Below, in pieces: positions 10,165 through 19,102 of a stretch of DNA of 64,000 nt; the first letter of the stretch is position 1; every line of letters begins with the position of its first letter. The notes under the pieces were generated by a model, which saw nothing but the letters and a program-made list of their open reading frames with translations, did not search any database and had not been told where the DNA came from. Source of the stretch: Lactiplantibacillus paraplantarum (GTDB lineage: Bacteria > Bacillota > Bacilli > Lactobacillales > Lactobacillaceae). The position numbers were made by a program, and so were the translations under genes. The stretch lies in NCBI RefSeq assembly GCF_003641145.1, contig NZ_CP032744.1, forward strand, positions 2,790,001 to 2,854,000, given 5' to 3'.

Positions 10165-10280
10165 TTTACTTCCCCCGCATTTAATCATTACTAAATATCA
10201 ATAATTATCGTTCATTATTTACTTATACAAAGTTAATTATATCTTATTTGGAGGTAAAATAACTTACCGGATTTAAAATT

Positions 10281-11430
10281 GAAGTGCAACATATAAAAAA
10301 CTAGACCAAAAGGCCATGAAGACCTATTCTTAAATCAACCACGAACTAAGAAAGGAATGTCTTCATGACCCAAAACCAGAATACCACGTCTAGAACTTAC
10401 CAACAACTCCAACCATGCGAACGAGGCGAAATTATGGCCCTTCACAATGAAAATTGGCCCGCTAGTCAGATCGCCAAAAAGCTTCATCGCGACCGGAGTA
10501 CTATCACGCGTGAACTCAAGCGTGGCGCCACCCGTCAAATCGGCGCCAACCACAAGCCTACCACCCTTACTACGCCGAGACAGCCCAAATACTTCACGTC
10601 GACCGCCGTGCCGCTTGTCATGCGGTTAGCTGGACAGATAAGGCTCCCGAGTTGTTCGATTACTTGACTAGCGAGCTCCATAAAAAGCCTCGGACACAGA
10701 GCGTCGACACCTGCGTTCACACGTACAAAATGGCTTGGCCTGATCGTCCTTGCCCGTCAACGCCGACCGTCTATCGCTACATCGATGCTGGACTGCTAGA
10801 TGTGACGAATAGCGACCTGCCGATGAAGCTTCGACGCCATGTGAAATCAGGTCGCAAAACCCATCAACGTAAGAATAAACGGAGCTTTGGCAAATCCATT
10901 GAAGACCGCCCAACTGCCGCTAATGACCGGACTGAAATCGGTCACTGGGAAGGTGACTTGGTCAAGGGGAAAAGGGTTGCCAGTGAACCAGCCCTGTTGA
11001 CTTTGACGGAGCGTGTTAGCCGTTATGAAATCATTCTCAAGATTTCGAATTATCACGCCGACACTTGTCGCCAAGCTGTTCAAGATGCGATTGATGATTA
11101 CGGTCCAGAGCACTTTAAAACGCTAACGTTTGACAACGGTGCTGAGTTCGCCGACTTGTCCAAGGTACAAGGGACAACGGTCTATTTTGCACACCCATAT
11201 TCACCTTGGGAACGAGGGACTAATGAGAATCAAAACCAGTCGATCAGGGAGTTCATCCCTAAGGGCAAGTCAATGAAGTCCCTAACACTCCCGGTAATCC
11301 AAGCTATCCAAGATGCACTCAACCAACGACCACGTAAAATCCTAGGTTATAAATCAGCGATGGATATCTTGCCAGACTTTGATTAACTAGACCAATGTTT
11401 AGGGATGGGTCAGGTATGTTGCACTTGATT
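10281..11430 (+). mobile_element. IS30-family insertion sequence with a broken transposase
   Basis: The element is bounded by imperfect inverted ends: GAAGTGCAACATA at 10281-10293, and its complement (TATGTTGCACTT) at 11416-11427. It contains one transposase gene filling most of its ~1.15 kb. Exact outer bases and any short target duplication cannot be settled by eye. It lies between the dptF-like gene and the small gene at 11672, in the opposite orientation to both. GC content is higher than that of the neighbouring dpt-like genes, so it probably arrived separately. Confidence 0.75.
10365..11386 (+). pseudogene. IS30-family transposase, frameshifted
   Basis: The N-terminal part (10365-10559) has the IS30 helix-turn-helix (SQIAKKLHRDRSTITRELKRG). 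The rest, in another frame (about 10560-11386), has the DDE catalytic core: EIGHWEGDLV, TFDNGAEF and ERGTNENQN. The frames join exactly if one T is restored after CCT at 10557-10559 (CCT-ACC should read CCT-TAC-CAC), giving a protein of about 340 residues. No stop or other damage is visible in either part, so this looks like a recent single-base deletion, or possibly a sequencing error. As read, the element could not transpose on its own. Confidence 0.85.
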
Positions 11431-11620
11431 TGACAATTCGGGCAACAATCACATTCTTAAAATGAAATAAGTTTTGATGGTAGATCACAAATTCAACTCG
11501 AATTTTTTGCCCAATTAATCACCCTAACCCGATAAGATGTTTAGTCTCCTATGATGTAATTATAATTATTAGAAAATTGTTCAATATAACGTATTAAAAG
11601 AGCCGATTAACTCAAAAAAC

Positions 11621-11661
11621 AACGCCCATCATCTAGCCATTTAACTAAGATGATGGGCGTT
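11621..11661 (-). terminator. Rho-independent terminator of the 81-residue protein gene
   Basis: A 14 bp stem (AACGCCCATCATCT with its complement at 11648-11661) is followed on the minus strand by a T-rich run. It lies directly after the stop at 11672. Confidence 0.8.
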
Positions 11662-11671
11662 AATACTAATA

Positions 11672-11917
11672 CTAATCATTACTAACAGCGTGATTCTCAT
11701 CCAACATATATTGAAAGACAATATCACCACTTAATAAATCAATTTTAAACAGACCTTGATTACTATTATTTTCATCACTCATCACTACAAAATATGATGC
11801 TTCTTCGTCTACTACGTGCTGAAAATTAACGTAAGTGCCCTTAAAACCTTGTTTGCGAAACTGGTTAATAATCCGCACCATCTCGCGTTGCGTTACTTCA
11901 TTAGTTGCTTCACTCAT
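11672..11917 (-). CDS. Small protein of unknown function (81 residues)
   Basis: An acidic, soluble small protein starting MSEATNEVTQREMVRI, with an N-terminal amphipathic helix and a likely beta-rich C-terminal half (YFVVMSDEN, GLFKIDLLSGD, IVFQYML). I do not recognise the family. Evidence that it is a real gene: it has its own terminator, and a second diverged copy at 780-965 preserves the protein-level pattern despite frameshifts. It lies on the gpmA side of the accessory insert and may be the ancestral resident of the locus. Confidence 0.6.
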   Translation of the reverse strand: MSEATNEVTQREMVRIINQFRKQGFKGTYVNFQHVVDEEASYFVVMSDENNSNQGLFKIDLLSGDIVFQYMLDENHAVSND

Positions 11918-12130
11918 TTTTTACACCTGATCCTTATGCATTATTTATCTGAATACTATTCATGTCTGATATAAAGTTCCAGCCATTGATACAATTAATA
12001 AAATGTCAACTGACCTCTCGTATGGGAGCTAAGGGGGGATTGGGGGATAGTAAATTATTTTCTGCTTTTTAATTTCTATTTTCTAGATAGTGTCCATTTA
12101 GCGTCCATTTACCACTAAATGCCAACCCTA
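11690..12130. repeat. Right copy of the diverged direct repeat flanking the island
   Basis: This is the partner of 760-1195. It contains the intact small gene, an upstream G-rich run at about 12030-12048, and the tandem GTCCATTTAGCGTCCATTTA at 12084-12103, followed by ACTAAATGCCAAC. The similarity covers coding and upstream non-coding DNA. Confidence 0.6.
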
Positions 12131-12161
12131 TCCCACGTTATCAGACCTCAGCGCCCAAAAA

Positions 12162-12188
12162 AGCACTCCCCTGAGACAGCGGAGTGCT
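12162..12188 (-). terminator. Terminator of gpmA
   Basis: Stem AGCACTCC / GGAGTGCT with A/T runs on both sides, 28 bases after the gpmA stop. It could work in both directions. Confidence 0.8.
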
Positions 12189-12215
12189 CCAAAAAACTAG
12201 TAAATAACTATTAAA

Positions 12216-12908
12216 TTATTTGCCTAACTTTTCCTTACCAAGAACCTTTAACTTTTCATCAAAGTCATAGACAACTGGTTCGCCAGTAGCCATTTCAAGG
12301 TCCATGATATCATCATCACTGATTTGTTCGATGTACTTGCTTAAGGCACGTAATGAGTTACCGTGGGCAGCAATAATTACATTCTTGCCATCTAATAACT
12401 TAGGTGCGATTTGGTCTTCCCAGAAAGGCATAACGCGTTCCAAGGTAACCTTCAAGTTTTCGCCACCAGGGACGATGTTAGGGTCTAAGTCAGCGTAACG
12501 ACGATCGTTAACAGCTGAGCCTTCATCATCAGCGCTCAATAATGGAGGTAAAACATCATAAGAACGACGCCAGATATGAACTTGGTCGTCACCGTATTTT
12601 TCAGCGGTTTCCTTCTTGTTCAAACCTTGTAATGCACCATAATGACGTTCGTTTAAACGCCAAGTCTTGGTTTCTGGAATCCAAAGTTGGTCGGATTCTT
12701 CAAGCACATAGTGCAAAGTCTTGATGGCACGAGTCAAAACTGAAGTAAAGGCGTAATCGAATTCTAAGCCTGCTTCTTTAACTTTTTGACCAGCAGCCTT
12801 AGCTTCTTCAACACCCTTTTCGCTTAAATCAACGTCAACCCAACCAGTAAATTGGTTAGATAAGTTCCATTCACTTTGACCGTGACGAATCAATACTAAT
12901 TTTGCCAT
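12216..12908 (-). CDS. gpmA: 2,3-bisphosphoglycerate-dependent phosphoglycerate mutase
   Basis: This cytosolic glycolytic enzyme (230 residues, normal family length) interconverts 3- and 2-phosphoglycerate. The phosphohistidine motif [10 protein letters not shown] is at the N terminus (His9). The conserved [11 protein letters not shown] is near residue 85, and the second catalytic histidine lies in [10 protein letters not shown] near 180. It is a single-gene unit with its own terminator. The next gene upstream (AI-2E-type transporter) is on the same strand but about 75 bp away with different function. The accessory island ends immediately beyond this gene. Confidence 0.95.
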   Translation of the reverse strand: MAKLVLIRHGQSEWNLSNQFTGWVDVDLSEKGVEEAKAAGQKVKEAGLEFDYAFTSVLTRAIKTLHYVLEESDQLWIPETKTWRLNERHYGALQGLNKKETAEKYGDDQVHIWRRSYDVLPPLLSADDEGSAVNDRRYADLDPNIVPGGENLKVTLERVMPFWEDQIAPKLLDGKNVIIAAHGNSLRALSKYIEQISDDDIMDLEMATGEPVVYDFDEKLKVLGKEKLGK

Positions 12909-12983
12909 AGCAGTTAATGACCTCTTTCTTAAGTTATTTACTCACCCTATTTTACACTGAAAAAGCGAAAAATCAAAACAATA

Positions 12984-14066
12984 TCAGCGCTTATTTTCAG
13001 AATCCGGGTGGAAAGTAATCGTTTTTTTCAGATTAATGTTAGGCCGTGGCCGGTGAACCGGTTTCACGCCGATAATGTCTAAAATAAAGTTAAAAATCGG
13101 CACACCGACGATCAATCCCCAGACACCAAACAGACGCTCACTGACAAGTAACACCACAAACGTATAAAAAATGGGCAGTTCCGTACGACTCGACATAAAC
13201 TTGGGATTCAGGACGTAAGCTTCTAGGGCGTGCACAACCAAAATCATTAAGAGCATATAGACCACATAGCGCAAGCCACCGACCGAATAAGCAATCAGAC
13301 TTAGCGGTACGACTGAAATAATCACCCCAGCAACCGGAATCAGACTTAAAATAAAAATCATTAATCCCAAGCTAATCAGTTGAGGCATCTTCAAGATTGC
13401 CATAAAAGCCACCGTGATCACCGTATTGACAATCGCAATCAAGAACTGTGCTTCCAAAACAACGCCAAAACTATTCACAAACTTTTTGGCAAAGAACTGA
13501 ACGTCTTGAAAGAACCACCCAAAGGTACTCGTCAAAAAGCGCTTGGTAAAGACGCGCATTTGATGATCCTCAATGGTAAAGAAGAAGCTTAACACAAACG
13601 ATAGGAAGAACGTTAACCCCATATTACCGATGTTCGTAATGTATTGAAAGACAACCGAAATGCCACCCTTTAATTGTTTGAGTAAGTCCGATTCTTGGAA
13701 ATACGACGTGACCCACGTTAACAACTGGTTAGTGTCATGTGACGGATTCTGATAAAAACGATAGACTGATTCAAACGTCAAAAAAGTTTGTTTAATCAGT
13801 TGTGGCAAATAAATCGATACGGCAAAGTAAATCCCTAAAATAACTAATGCATAGACGGCAATGACAATGATAGTCGGTGGAATCTTCACCCACCGGCGCA
13901 CACTACGCACCAATCGTGTCACCAAAAACGTAAAAATAAACGTTAATAAAATAATACTCATCATACTCGAAGCCAAATACAACGTTAAAATGATTAACGC
14001 TAACACACAGGCGCGCCGCCAGCGTACATTGTGTATTAACTGTGACCAAAATTCCACAAAATCCAC
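12984..14066 (-). CDS. AI-2E family (DUF20) membrane transporter
   Basis: A polytopic membrane protein with about seven or eight hydrophobic segments and the family's C-terminal pattern (LMIFILSLIPVAGVIISVVP, then VGVPIFNFILDI). Members are inner-membrane exporters or permeases of uncertain substrate; a few export autoinducer-2 and some act as Na+/H+ antiporters. I start it at the GTG at 14066 (360 residues) because the polypurine GGAAGGGATAGTAGAGGG precedes it and the family normally begins close to the first membrane helix. An in-frame extension to 14165 would add 33 residues with no good binding site. Confidence 0.8.
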   Translation of the reverse strand: MDFVEFWSQLIHNVRWRRACVLALIILTLYLASSMMSIILLTFIFTFLVTRLVRSVRRWVKIPPTIIVIAVYALVILGIYFAVSIYLPQLIKQTFLTFESVYRFYQNPSHDTNQLLTWVTSYFQESDLLKQLKGGISVVFQYITNIGNMGLTFFLSFVLSFFFTIEDHQMRVFTKRFLTSTFGWFFQDVQFFAKKFVNSFGVVLEAQFLIAIVNTVITVAFMAILKMPQLISLGLMIFILSLIPVAGVIISVVPLSLIAYSVGGLRYVVYMLLMILVVHALEAYVLNPKFMSSRTELPIFYTFVVLLVSERLFGVWGLIVGVPIFNFILDIIGVKPVHRPRPNINLKKTITFHPDSENKR

Positions 14067-14148
14067 CCCTCTACTATCCCTTCCTTCTATTCTAACGGAA
14101 AGCCAGAGTAATAAAAATAAAAAGGGCCGCCGTAATCCAACAAAAAAA

Positions 14149-14189
14149 CACGCGAAATTTATCACTAATCACCTGATAAACTTCACGCG
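14149..14189 (-). terminator. Terminator of the ROK regulator gene
   Basis: Stem CGCGAA-TTTATC with its near-complement GATAAACTTCACGCG, followed on the minus strand by a run of seven T. It lies just after the stop at 14215. Confidence 0.75.
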
Positions 14190-14214
14190 TTCGTTTAGGT
14201 TTACACTTAATCGG

Positions 14215-15369
14215 TTATGAGAATTGCATCTTCAAGCTTTCTAACCCGAGTGCTTGATGAATAATGACCGAAGCCCCACCTAACAAGGCCGCTGATTGCA
14301 CGTTCTTAGTTGCAATAATTGGTACTTGCCGACTTGGTGACGTTAACTTGCCCGTATTCTCCCGAATATTGGTTAGTAATTGTGGCAAAATCTCCAAAAC
14401 GGTCGTATTCAAAACAACCACATCGGGTGCAAATGCCGTTGAGACATTGGCAATCACCTTAGATAGGTAGTAGACAAAATCATCAAAGACCTTTGTAACT
14501 TCTGGATTGTGGTTAATATAGTCGTGCTTGACGGTTGTTAAATCTAACCGATCAACTTGCTTGATAGCTTTCAACCGTGCCCACAGTGCTGTTTCAGAAG
14601 CGTAATCGTTAACTGAGGCTAAGTGGTCTTCAACGTGCCGGTCTTCTAACAAAGCAGTCCCCACTTCGCCTGCTTCACCTTCATGACCGGAGTAAAGCCG
14701 TGAGTCAGCTACGATACCAGCATGAATCTGATCTCGAACAACCACCGAAACGACGTTGTCGAAGATTTCATTATCATGGAAGTCACGCTCAAAAACGGCC
14801 GTTAAGTTAGCTTTCTTTTCAAGGACGACCGGAATCCGCAGTTTATCACGTAAATACTTCGCTAAGTCAAAGTGAGTTAACCCCTTAATTGGCGTCTTGA
14901 GGATCTTATTCTCATAAATAATCCCGTCCAGCGCAATGGCAACCCCCATCAGTCCATGAATCGTGCCATAATCATCAACATTACGTAATTGGTCTTCAAT
15001 CAAATCAATCACATCCGTCAATGTCATATCACTCGTCTTAAAGCTTTGAAAATGTAAGATTTTACCATTTAACCGTGAATACATCAGCTTAACTGCATCG
15101 GCTGACATATCGATACTAGCTACAAAGCCATAATTCACGTTTAACTCTGCCATAACCGGTTTGCGGCCGCCATTTTTCGTGCTGACCCCACACCCAATTT
15201 CCTTGATGAATTGAGTTCGCAACAACTGGTTATAAATATCAGAAACGGTGACTTTGTTCAAACTCAAATTCCGTGAAATTTGACTCCGACTAATTGGTCC
15301 TTCATTAATAACCTGCTGCAGAACTTGCTTCTCATTCGTACTGCGCATTACATGTTTATTAATAATCAT
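14215..15369 (-). CDS. ROK-family transcriptional regulator (XylR/NagC type)
   Basis: The 384-residue protein has an N-terminal winged helix (about 10-70: EGPISRSQISRNLSLNKVTVSDIYNQL) and a C-terminal ROK/sugar-kinase-like domain. The ROK ATP-binding signature DxGGT is replaced by DMSAD, and the zinc motif CxCGxxGC is absent (the equivalent region reads GHEGEAGEVGT). I infer a sugar-responsive repressor and not a kinase. No sugar operon is adjacent, so its target is unknown. It is transcribed alone and has its own terminator. Confidence 0.8.
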   Translation of the reverse strand: MIINKHVMRSTNEKQVLQQVINEGPISRSQISRNLSLNKVTVSDIYNQLLRTQFIKEIGCGVSTKNGGRKPVMAELNVNYGFVASIDMSADAVKLMYSRLNGKILHFQSFKTSDMTLTDVIDLIEDQLRNVDDYGTIHGLMGVAIALDGIIYENKILKTPIKGLTHFDLAKYLRDKLRIPVVLEKKANLTAVFERDFHDNEIFDNVVSVVVRDQIHAGIVADSRLYSGHEGEAGEVGTALLEDRHVEDHLASVNDYASETALWARLKAIKQVDRLDLTTVKHDYINHNPEVTKVFDDFVYYLSKVIANVSTAFAPDVVVLNTTVLEILPQLLTNIRENTGKLTSPSRQVPIIATKNVQSAALLGGASVIIHQALGLESLKMQFS

Positions 15370-15740
15370 ACTGAATTTCGATGCTCACCATTGATGACCA
15401 AACTACTTTACCAAATTACATCAACTTGGTCTGCCATTAATTCACTCATCAACGGGCACCTTAACCCCCTAATCTGTTAATATTCTATAGCATCAAACAA
15501 AAATAGTACACAAAATAGTCATTTTTATACTCATTTTGACATATCAGCGTTAAAAAAAGGTCAATACCAATATAAAATGACCGCCCCCGTGGATCCAAAA
15601 TGTTAGGAACGGAAGCTCTCCGTCCTTACTCCTACATTCTATAACAGTTTTTATAAAAAAATCACCGATTGACACCTAAAAGTAGGTGTTTTATCGATGA
15701 TTGTTAGGTGGGCTTCCATACCACTATTAATTTGCTTATA
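15370..15740. other. Intergenic region with a hairpin and a terminator
   Basis: The region holds the upstream sequence of the ROK gene, a long imperfect hairpin at 15599-15638 (AACGGA/TCCGTCC core with AATG/CATT ends, no T-run), and the terminator of the next gene at 15661-15702. No gene is visible. Confidence 0.6.
15661..15702 (-). terminator. Terminator of the 347-residue repeat protein gene
   Basis: Nested stem with ACACCTA/TAGGTGT inside and an ATCA-CGAT/ATCG-TGAT outer stem, followed by a T-run on the minus strand. Confidence 0.75.
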
Positions 15741-16784
15741 TTACTGTAATGACTTGGCAGCTTGAGCCAGTGACATATGCTGTAAGCTTGCTTGTTGCAA
15801 AATGGCTTCAATTTGAGCATCAGTATACTGGTTAGCATTGAAGCCGGCTTGAGCTAATTCGGCACGGGTAGCCTGAATCTGATCAGAACTATAATTCATC
15901 GTTTGGGCCGCCTGAGCCAGTGAGAGATGTTGATCAGTCGCACGCTGAAGAATCGCACGAATTTGCGCATCACTATAACTACTGCCATCTAACCCCTGGG
16001 CTGTTAATTCTGCACGCGTCGTTTGTACCTGACTATCACTATAACTACTGCTAGCCGCACTGGATGAAGCCGATGAATGATTGGCTGAAGCCGGTGCCGA
16101 TGATGAAGATGTCGTCGCTTGATTAGTTGCCGGCGTCCGCTGTGTCTGTCGATTGCTACCAGTCATCCCCGTAACAGCTTGTGACGCACTCGGGATGACC
16201 GGCGTTGAACCTGTCAGCGTCTTGAGTGACGCCTTGTTTTGTTTCTGTAAATTGAGTACATTTTTCCGAATATCCTGATAGTAACGTTGCTTAAATTGCT
16301 TATCCTGCAATAACTTAGCAATCACTACGTTAGAATCTGTAAATTCATTGGCTTTATTCAACTCTGCGGCCTTTTGATATTCCTGCTGATAAACCTTTCG
16401 CTTGCGTTGCACTTTTTGAATCAACGTGAGCTGAGCTTGAGCCTGACTAATTAAGGTCGTGGCACCACGTTTCGTATTCTTGACCGTTGTAAAGTTCCGC
16501 TTAGCCGCATCAAACTTACGCGCATTCAAGGCTTGTTGCCCATCAACGTAAGTCTGCGTCTGAGTTAGATAACGCTGCGCTTCAGCACTGCTAGCCTTGG
16601 TCCGCGTCGCGTGTGTAAAACTCGTTTCCGCTAACGTATAATTGCGCGCTTGCAACGCCTGTTCACCAGTTCGCATTTCAGCCGTGTATGAGTCTTCCTG
16701 TAGACGATACCGCGTGTATGAGTAACTACCAACCCCCACAGCGATAATTACCGCAAACACGATCCACATCCATCTTTTCATCAC
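15741..16784 (-). CDS. Membrane-anchored protein with TPR-like region and two C-terminal repeats
   Basis: The 347-residue protein has an N-terminal membrane helix (about 4-20). A helical TPR-like region follows (about 35-185; repeated ALQARNYTLAETSFTHA and ALNARKFDAAKRNFTTV), then a Ser/Ala/Thr-rich spacer (about 190-250). The C terminus has two ~50-residue tandem repeats. Each starts YS(D)SQ/DQ and contains T-RAEL, a Y-DAQI-AILQ core and LSLAQAA or MSLAQAA. The shape suggests a secreted, cell-surface tethered protein on the outer face. I cannot name the family. The start has a GGGGGTGTCGTG-type site. It stands alone with its own terminator. Confidence 0.75.
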   Translation of the reverse strand: MMKRWMWIVFAVIIAVGVGSYSYTRYRLQEDSYTAEMRTGEQALQARNYTLAETSFTHATRTKASSAEAQRYLTQTQTYVDGQQALNARKFDAAKRNFTTVKNTKRGATTLISQAQAQLTLIQKVQRKRKVYQQEYQKAAELNKANEFTDSNVVIAKLLQDKQFKQRYYQDIRKNVLNLQKQNKASLKTLTGSTPVIPSASQAVTGMTGSNRQTQRTPATNQATTSSSSAPASANHSSASSSAASSSYSDSQVQTTRAELTAQGLDGSSYSDAQIRAILQRATDQHLSLAQAAQTMNYSSDQIQATRAELAQAGFNANQYTDAQIEAILQQASLQHMSLAQAAKSLQ

Positions 16785-16857
16785 GACACCCCCATCAACT
16801 GATTTTGTAATTAGTTTATTATAACATGTTTATGAATCAGGTCGTGATTCGTTGTGC

Positions 16858-16886
16858 TTACAAAACTGTTTTCATAAGCGTATAAT
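16858..16886 (+). promoter_or_regulatory. Putative sigma-A promoter of cfa
   Basis: TTACAA (16858-16863), 17 bases, TATAAT (16881-16886), about 38 bases before the cfa start. Confidence 0.55.
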
Positions 16887-16923
16887 AATTAGTGTATTTT
16901 ACGAAGAAAGGATCCTTATTGCA

Positions 16924-18117
16924 ATGCTAGAAAAAACCTTTTACCACACCCTTTTAAGCCACTCATTCAATATGCCCGTCACAGTCAACTACTGGGATGG
17001 AAGTAGTGAAACTTATGGTGAAGGCACACCAGAAGTCACGGTGACTTTTAAAGAAGCCATTCCCATGCGTGAAATCACTAGGAATGCTTCGATTGCCCTT
17101 GGTGAAGCCTACATGGATGGCAAAATTGAAATTGATGGCAGCATTCAAAAGTTAATCGAATCCGCCTATGAATCGGCAGAAAGCTTTTTCAACAATTCCA
17201 AGTTCAAGAAGTTTATGCCTAAACAATCGCATTCTGAAAAGAAGAGTCAACAAGACATCCAAAGTCATTACGATGTTGGTAACGACTTCTACAAGATGTG
17301 GCTTGATCCAACGATGACCTATTCTTGTGCTTACTTCAAACACGACACTGATACGTTAGAAGAAGCTCAGATTCATAAGGTTCACCACATTATTCAAAAG
17401 CTCAATCCACAACCTGGCAAGACTTTGTTAGATATTGGTTGTGGTTGGGGAACATTAATGTTGACCGCCGCTAAGGAATACGGCTTAAAGGTCGTCGGGG
17501 TCACCTTATCGCAAGAACAATATAACTTAGTTGCTAAACGCATCCAAGATGAAGGCCTCAGCGACGTTGCTGAAGTCCGGCTACAAGATTACCGTGAACT
17601 TGGCGACGAAACATTCGACTACATTACCAGTGTTGGGATGTTCGAACACGTTGGTAAGGACAACTTAGCAATGTACTTTGAACGCGTTAACCACTATCTT
17701 AAAGCCGACGGGGTTGCCTTATTACACGGAATCACCCGGCAACAAGGTGGCGCTACTAACGGTTGGTTAGACAAGTACATTTTCCCAGGTGGTTACGTTC
17801 CCGGGATGACTGAAAACTTGCAACACATCGTTGATGCTGGCTTACAAGTCGCTGATGTTGAAACCCTCCGTCGTCATTACCAACGGACGACTGAAATCTG
17901 GGATGAAAACTTCAATGCCAAGCGCGCTGCCATCGAAGAAAAGATGGGCGTGCGCTTCACTCGCATGTGGGATCTCTACCTACAAGCCTGTGCCGCTTCC
18001 TTCCAGTCTGGTAACATTGACGTCATGCAGTACCTCGTAACTAAGGGTGCTTCATCACGGACCTTACCAATGACCCGGAAATACATGTATGCCGATAATC
18101 GGATTAATAAAGCTTAA
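16924..18117 (+). CDS. cfa: Cyclopropane-fatty-acyl-phospholipid synthase
   Basis: Transfers a methylene group from S-adenosylmethionine to the double bond of unsaturated acyl chains in membrane phospholipids, making cyclopropane (lactobacillic) acid that stabilises membranes under acid and stationary-phase stress. The 397-residue protein has the SAM-binding motif LLDIGCGWG at 168-176. Other conserved blocks are [28 protein letters not shown], and the C-terminal [15 protein letters not shown] 16924 is chosen because AAGAAAGGATCC precedes it; an in-frame extension to 16852 overlaps the promoter. Single gene with a strong terminator. Confidence 0.95.
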   Translation: MLEKTFYHTLLSHSFNMPVTVNYWDGSSETYGEGTPEVTVTFKEAIPMREITRNASIALGEAYMDGKIEIDGSIQKLIESAYESAESFFNNSKFKKFMPKQSHSEKKSQQDIQSHYDVGNDFYKMWLDPTMTYSCAYFKHDTDTLEEAQIHKVHHIIQKLNPQPGKTLLDIGCGWGTLMLTAAKEYGLKVVGVTLSQEQYNLVAKRIQDEGLSDVAEVRLQDYRELGDETFDYITSVGMFEHVGKDNLAMYFERVNHYLKADGVALLHGITRQQGGATNGWLDKYIFPGGYVPGMTENLQHIVDAGLQVADVETLRRHYQRTTEIWDENFNAKRAAIEEKMGVRFTRMWDLYLQACAASFQSGNIDVMQYLVTKGASSRTLPMTRKYMYADNRINKA

Positions 18118-18131
18118 CTAACAATAACGAA

Positions 18132-18164
18132 AACCAACTACTTCAAAGTACGAAGTAGTTGGTT
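18132..18164. terminator. Terminator between cfa and the convergent membrane protein gene
   Basis: A 13 bp perfect stem (AACCAACTACTTC/GAAGTAGTTGGTT) with a T-run on the plus side and A-rich sequence on the other, between convergent genes. Confidence 0.85.
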
Positions 18165-18187
18165 TTTTGTTATTCAGTGACTTAAAT

Positions 18188-19102
18188 TCAACTTTCAGTG
18201 GCCGTCGTCCGTACCCAGCTCAAAATCTGCCGGTAAATAAGTAGCGTGCCTAAGAAGAAGGCTGCAGCTAGTCCCGCCGATCGGGGCAGTTTATCAAACA
18301 TATTCGCTGGTAGCACAAGTGCTAGCAATGGAAAAGCATAGGCCGCCGGTAATTTCAGGTTAAGCATTCGCAGCCAGAGGTACACCAATGGCAGTGCAAT
18401 AACTGTCGTTAACAGCCATGATGCAAACAATAAGTGGATGCCAACACCAACACTGGCAGCAGCTGACAATGCTAACCATTGTTTAATCGCCATAGTAGCC
18501 GAATATTCAGGCTGCTGAGCAGATTCAAAAAAGACAACAATTACGGGTGGAATCGCCGCCATCTGGGGTTGTCCTGCTAACCAAACGAGCCCCACCCAAA
18601 CGAATACTAAGCTGATAAAACCAAGCATCTGCCAATAATTAACCGCAGTTACCGTCACTTGTCGTAGCTGTTTCGGACGTTGCATCCAAGCCCCCGTCAT
18701 CAAGCAAAGCGTCCAAAAGAGAATGGCCACGATGAATGACCAGTGCGTCGCGTTAATAATAATTGGCAATAATCCGGTTGCAAAAGCCGGCGCTAAATTT
18801 GATTTTAACCCTTTCAATAATAGCAACATCAATAATAGGCCCACCATCACCTTTAACGTGTATGTCCACGACAACTGGTTGACTAAGAAACCAATAATTG
18901 CAGTTCCTGATGGCACTAAAAATAGTTTCAATGGTTGCTGGACCCATTCATTTTTGCGATAAACCCACGTTCCGGCGGTCAGCGCCCCAATTTCAGGTAA
19001 AATAATCTCCGCATCGTGGCGTAACGTCGCCGTTGCTACCATTAGGAGAATAAAGCTCCACCCAACTAAGTGTCGCCAACCATCGCTTAGTTTCAAATTC
19101 AT
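18188..19102 (-). CDS. Polytopic membrane protein of unknown function
   Basis: A 304-residue integral membrane protein with roughly eight hydrophobic segments spread over its length and few charged residues. I do not recognise the family; it resembles small-molecule permeases or HPP/FUSC-type proteins only in general character. The start has AAAGGAATA upstream, at a rather long spacing. It is convergent with cfa and shares the terminator, and has no same-strand partner. Confidence 0.6.
   Translation of the reverse strand: MNLKLSDGWRHLVGWSFILLMVATATLRHDAEIILPEIGALTAGTWVYRKNEWVQQPLKLFLVPSGTAIIGFLVNQLSWTYTLKVMVGLLLMLLLLKGLKSNLAPAFATGLLPIIINATHWSFIVAILFWTLCLMTGAWMQRPKQLRQVTVTAVNYWQMLGFISLVFVWVGLVWLAGQPQMAAIPPVIVVFFESAQQPEYSATMAIKQWLALSAAASVGVGIHLLFASWLLTTVIALPLVYLWLRMLNLKLPAAYAFPLLALVLPANMFDKLPRSAGLAAAFFLGTLLIYRQILSWVRTTATES

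Noticed and set aside
1432..10188. BREX, DISARM or Druantia type defence system
   Set aside because: No PglZ, BrxC/PglY, DrmA/B helicase or methyltransferase genes are seen; the P-loop context and gene order fit DptFGH better.
10365..10667. Two separate transposase genes (IS3-like OrfA/OrfB)
   Set aside because: Motifs are IS30-type and the frames rejoin by restoring one base; no slippery sequence typical of programmed frameshifting is seen.
12304..12498. Plus-strand frames inside gpmA and many similar frames inside other genes
   Set aside because: They are antisense shadows of well-supported genes.
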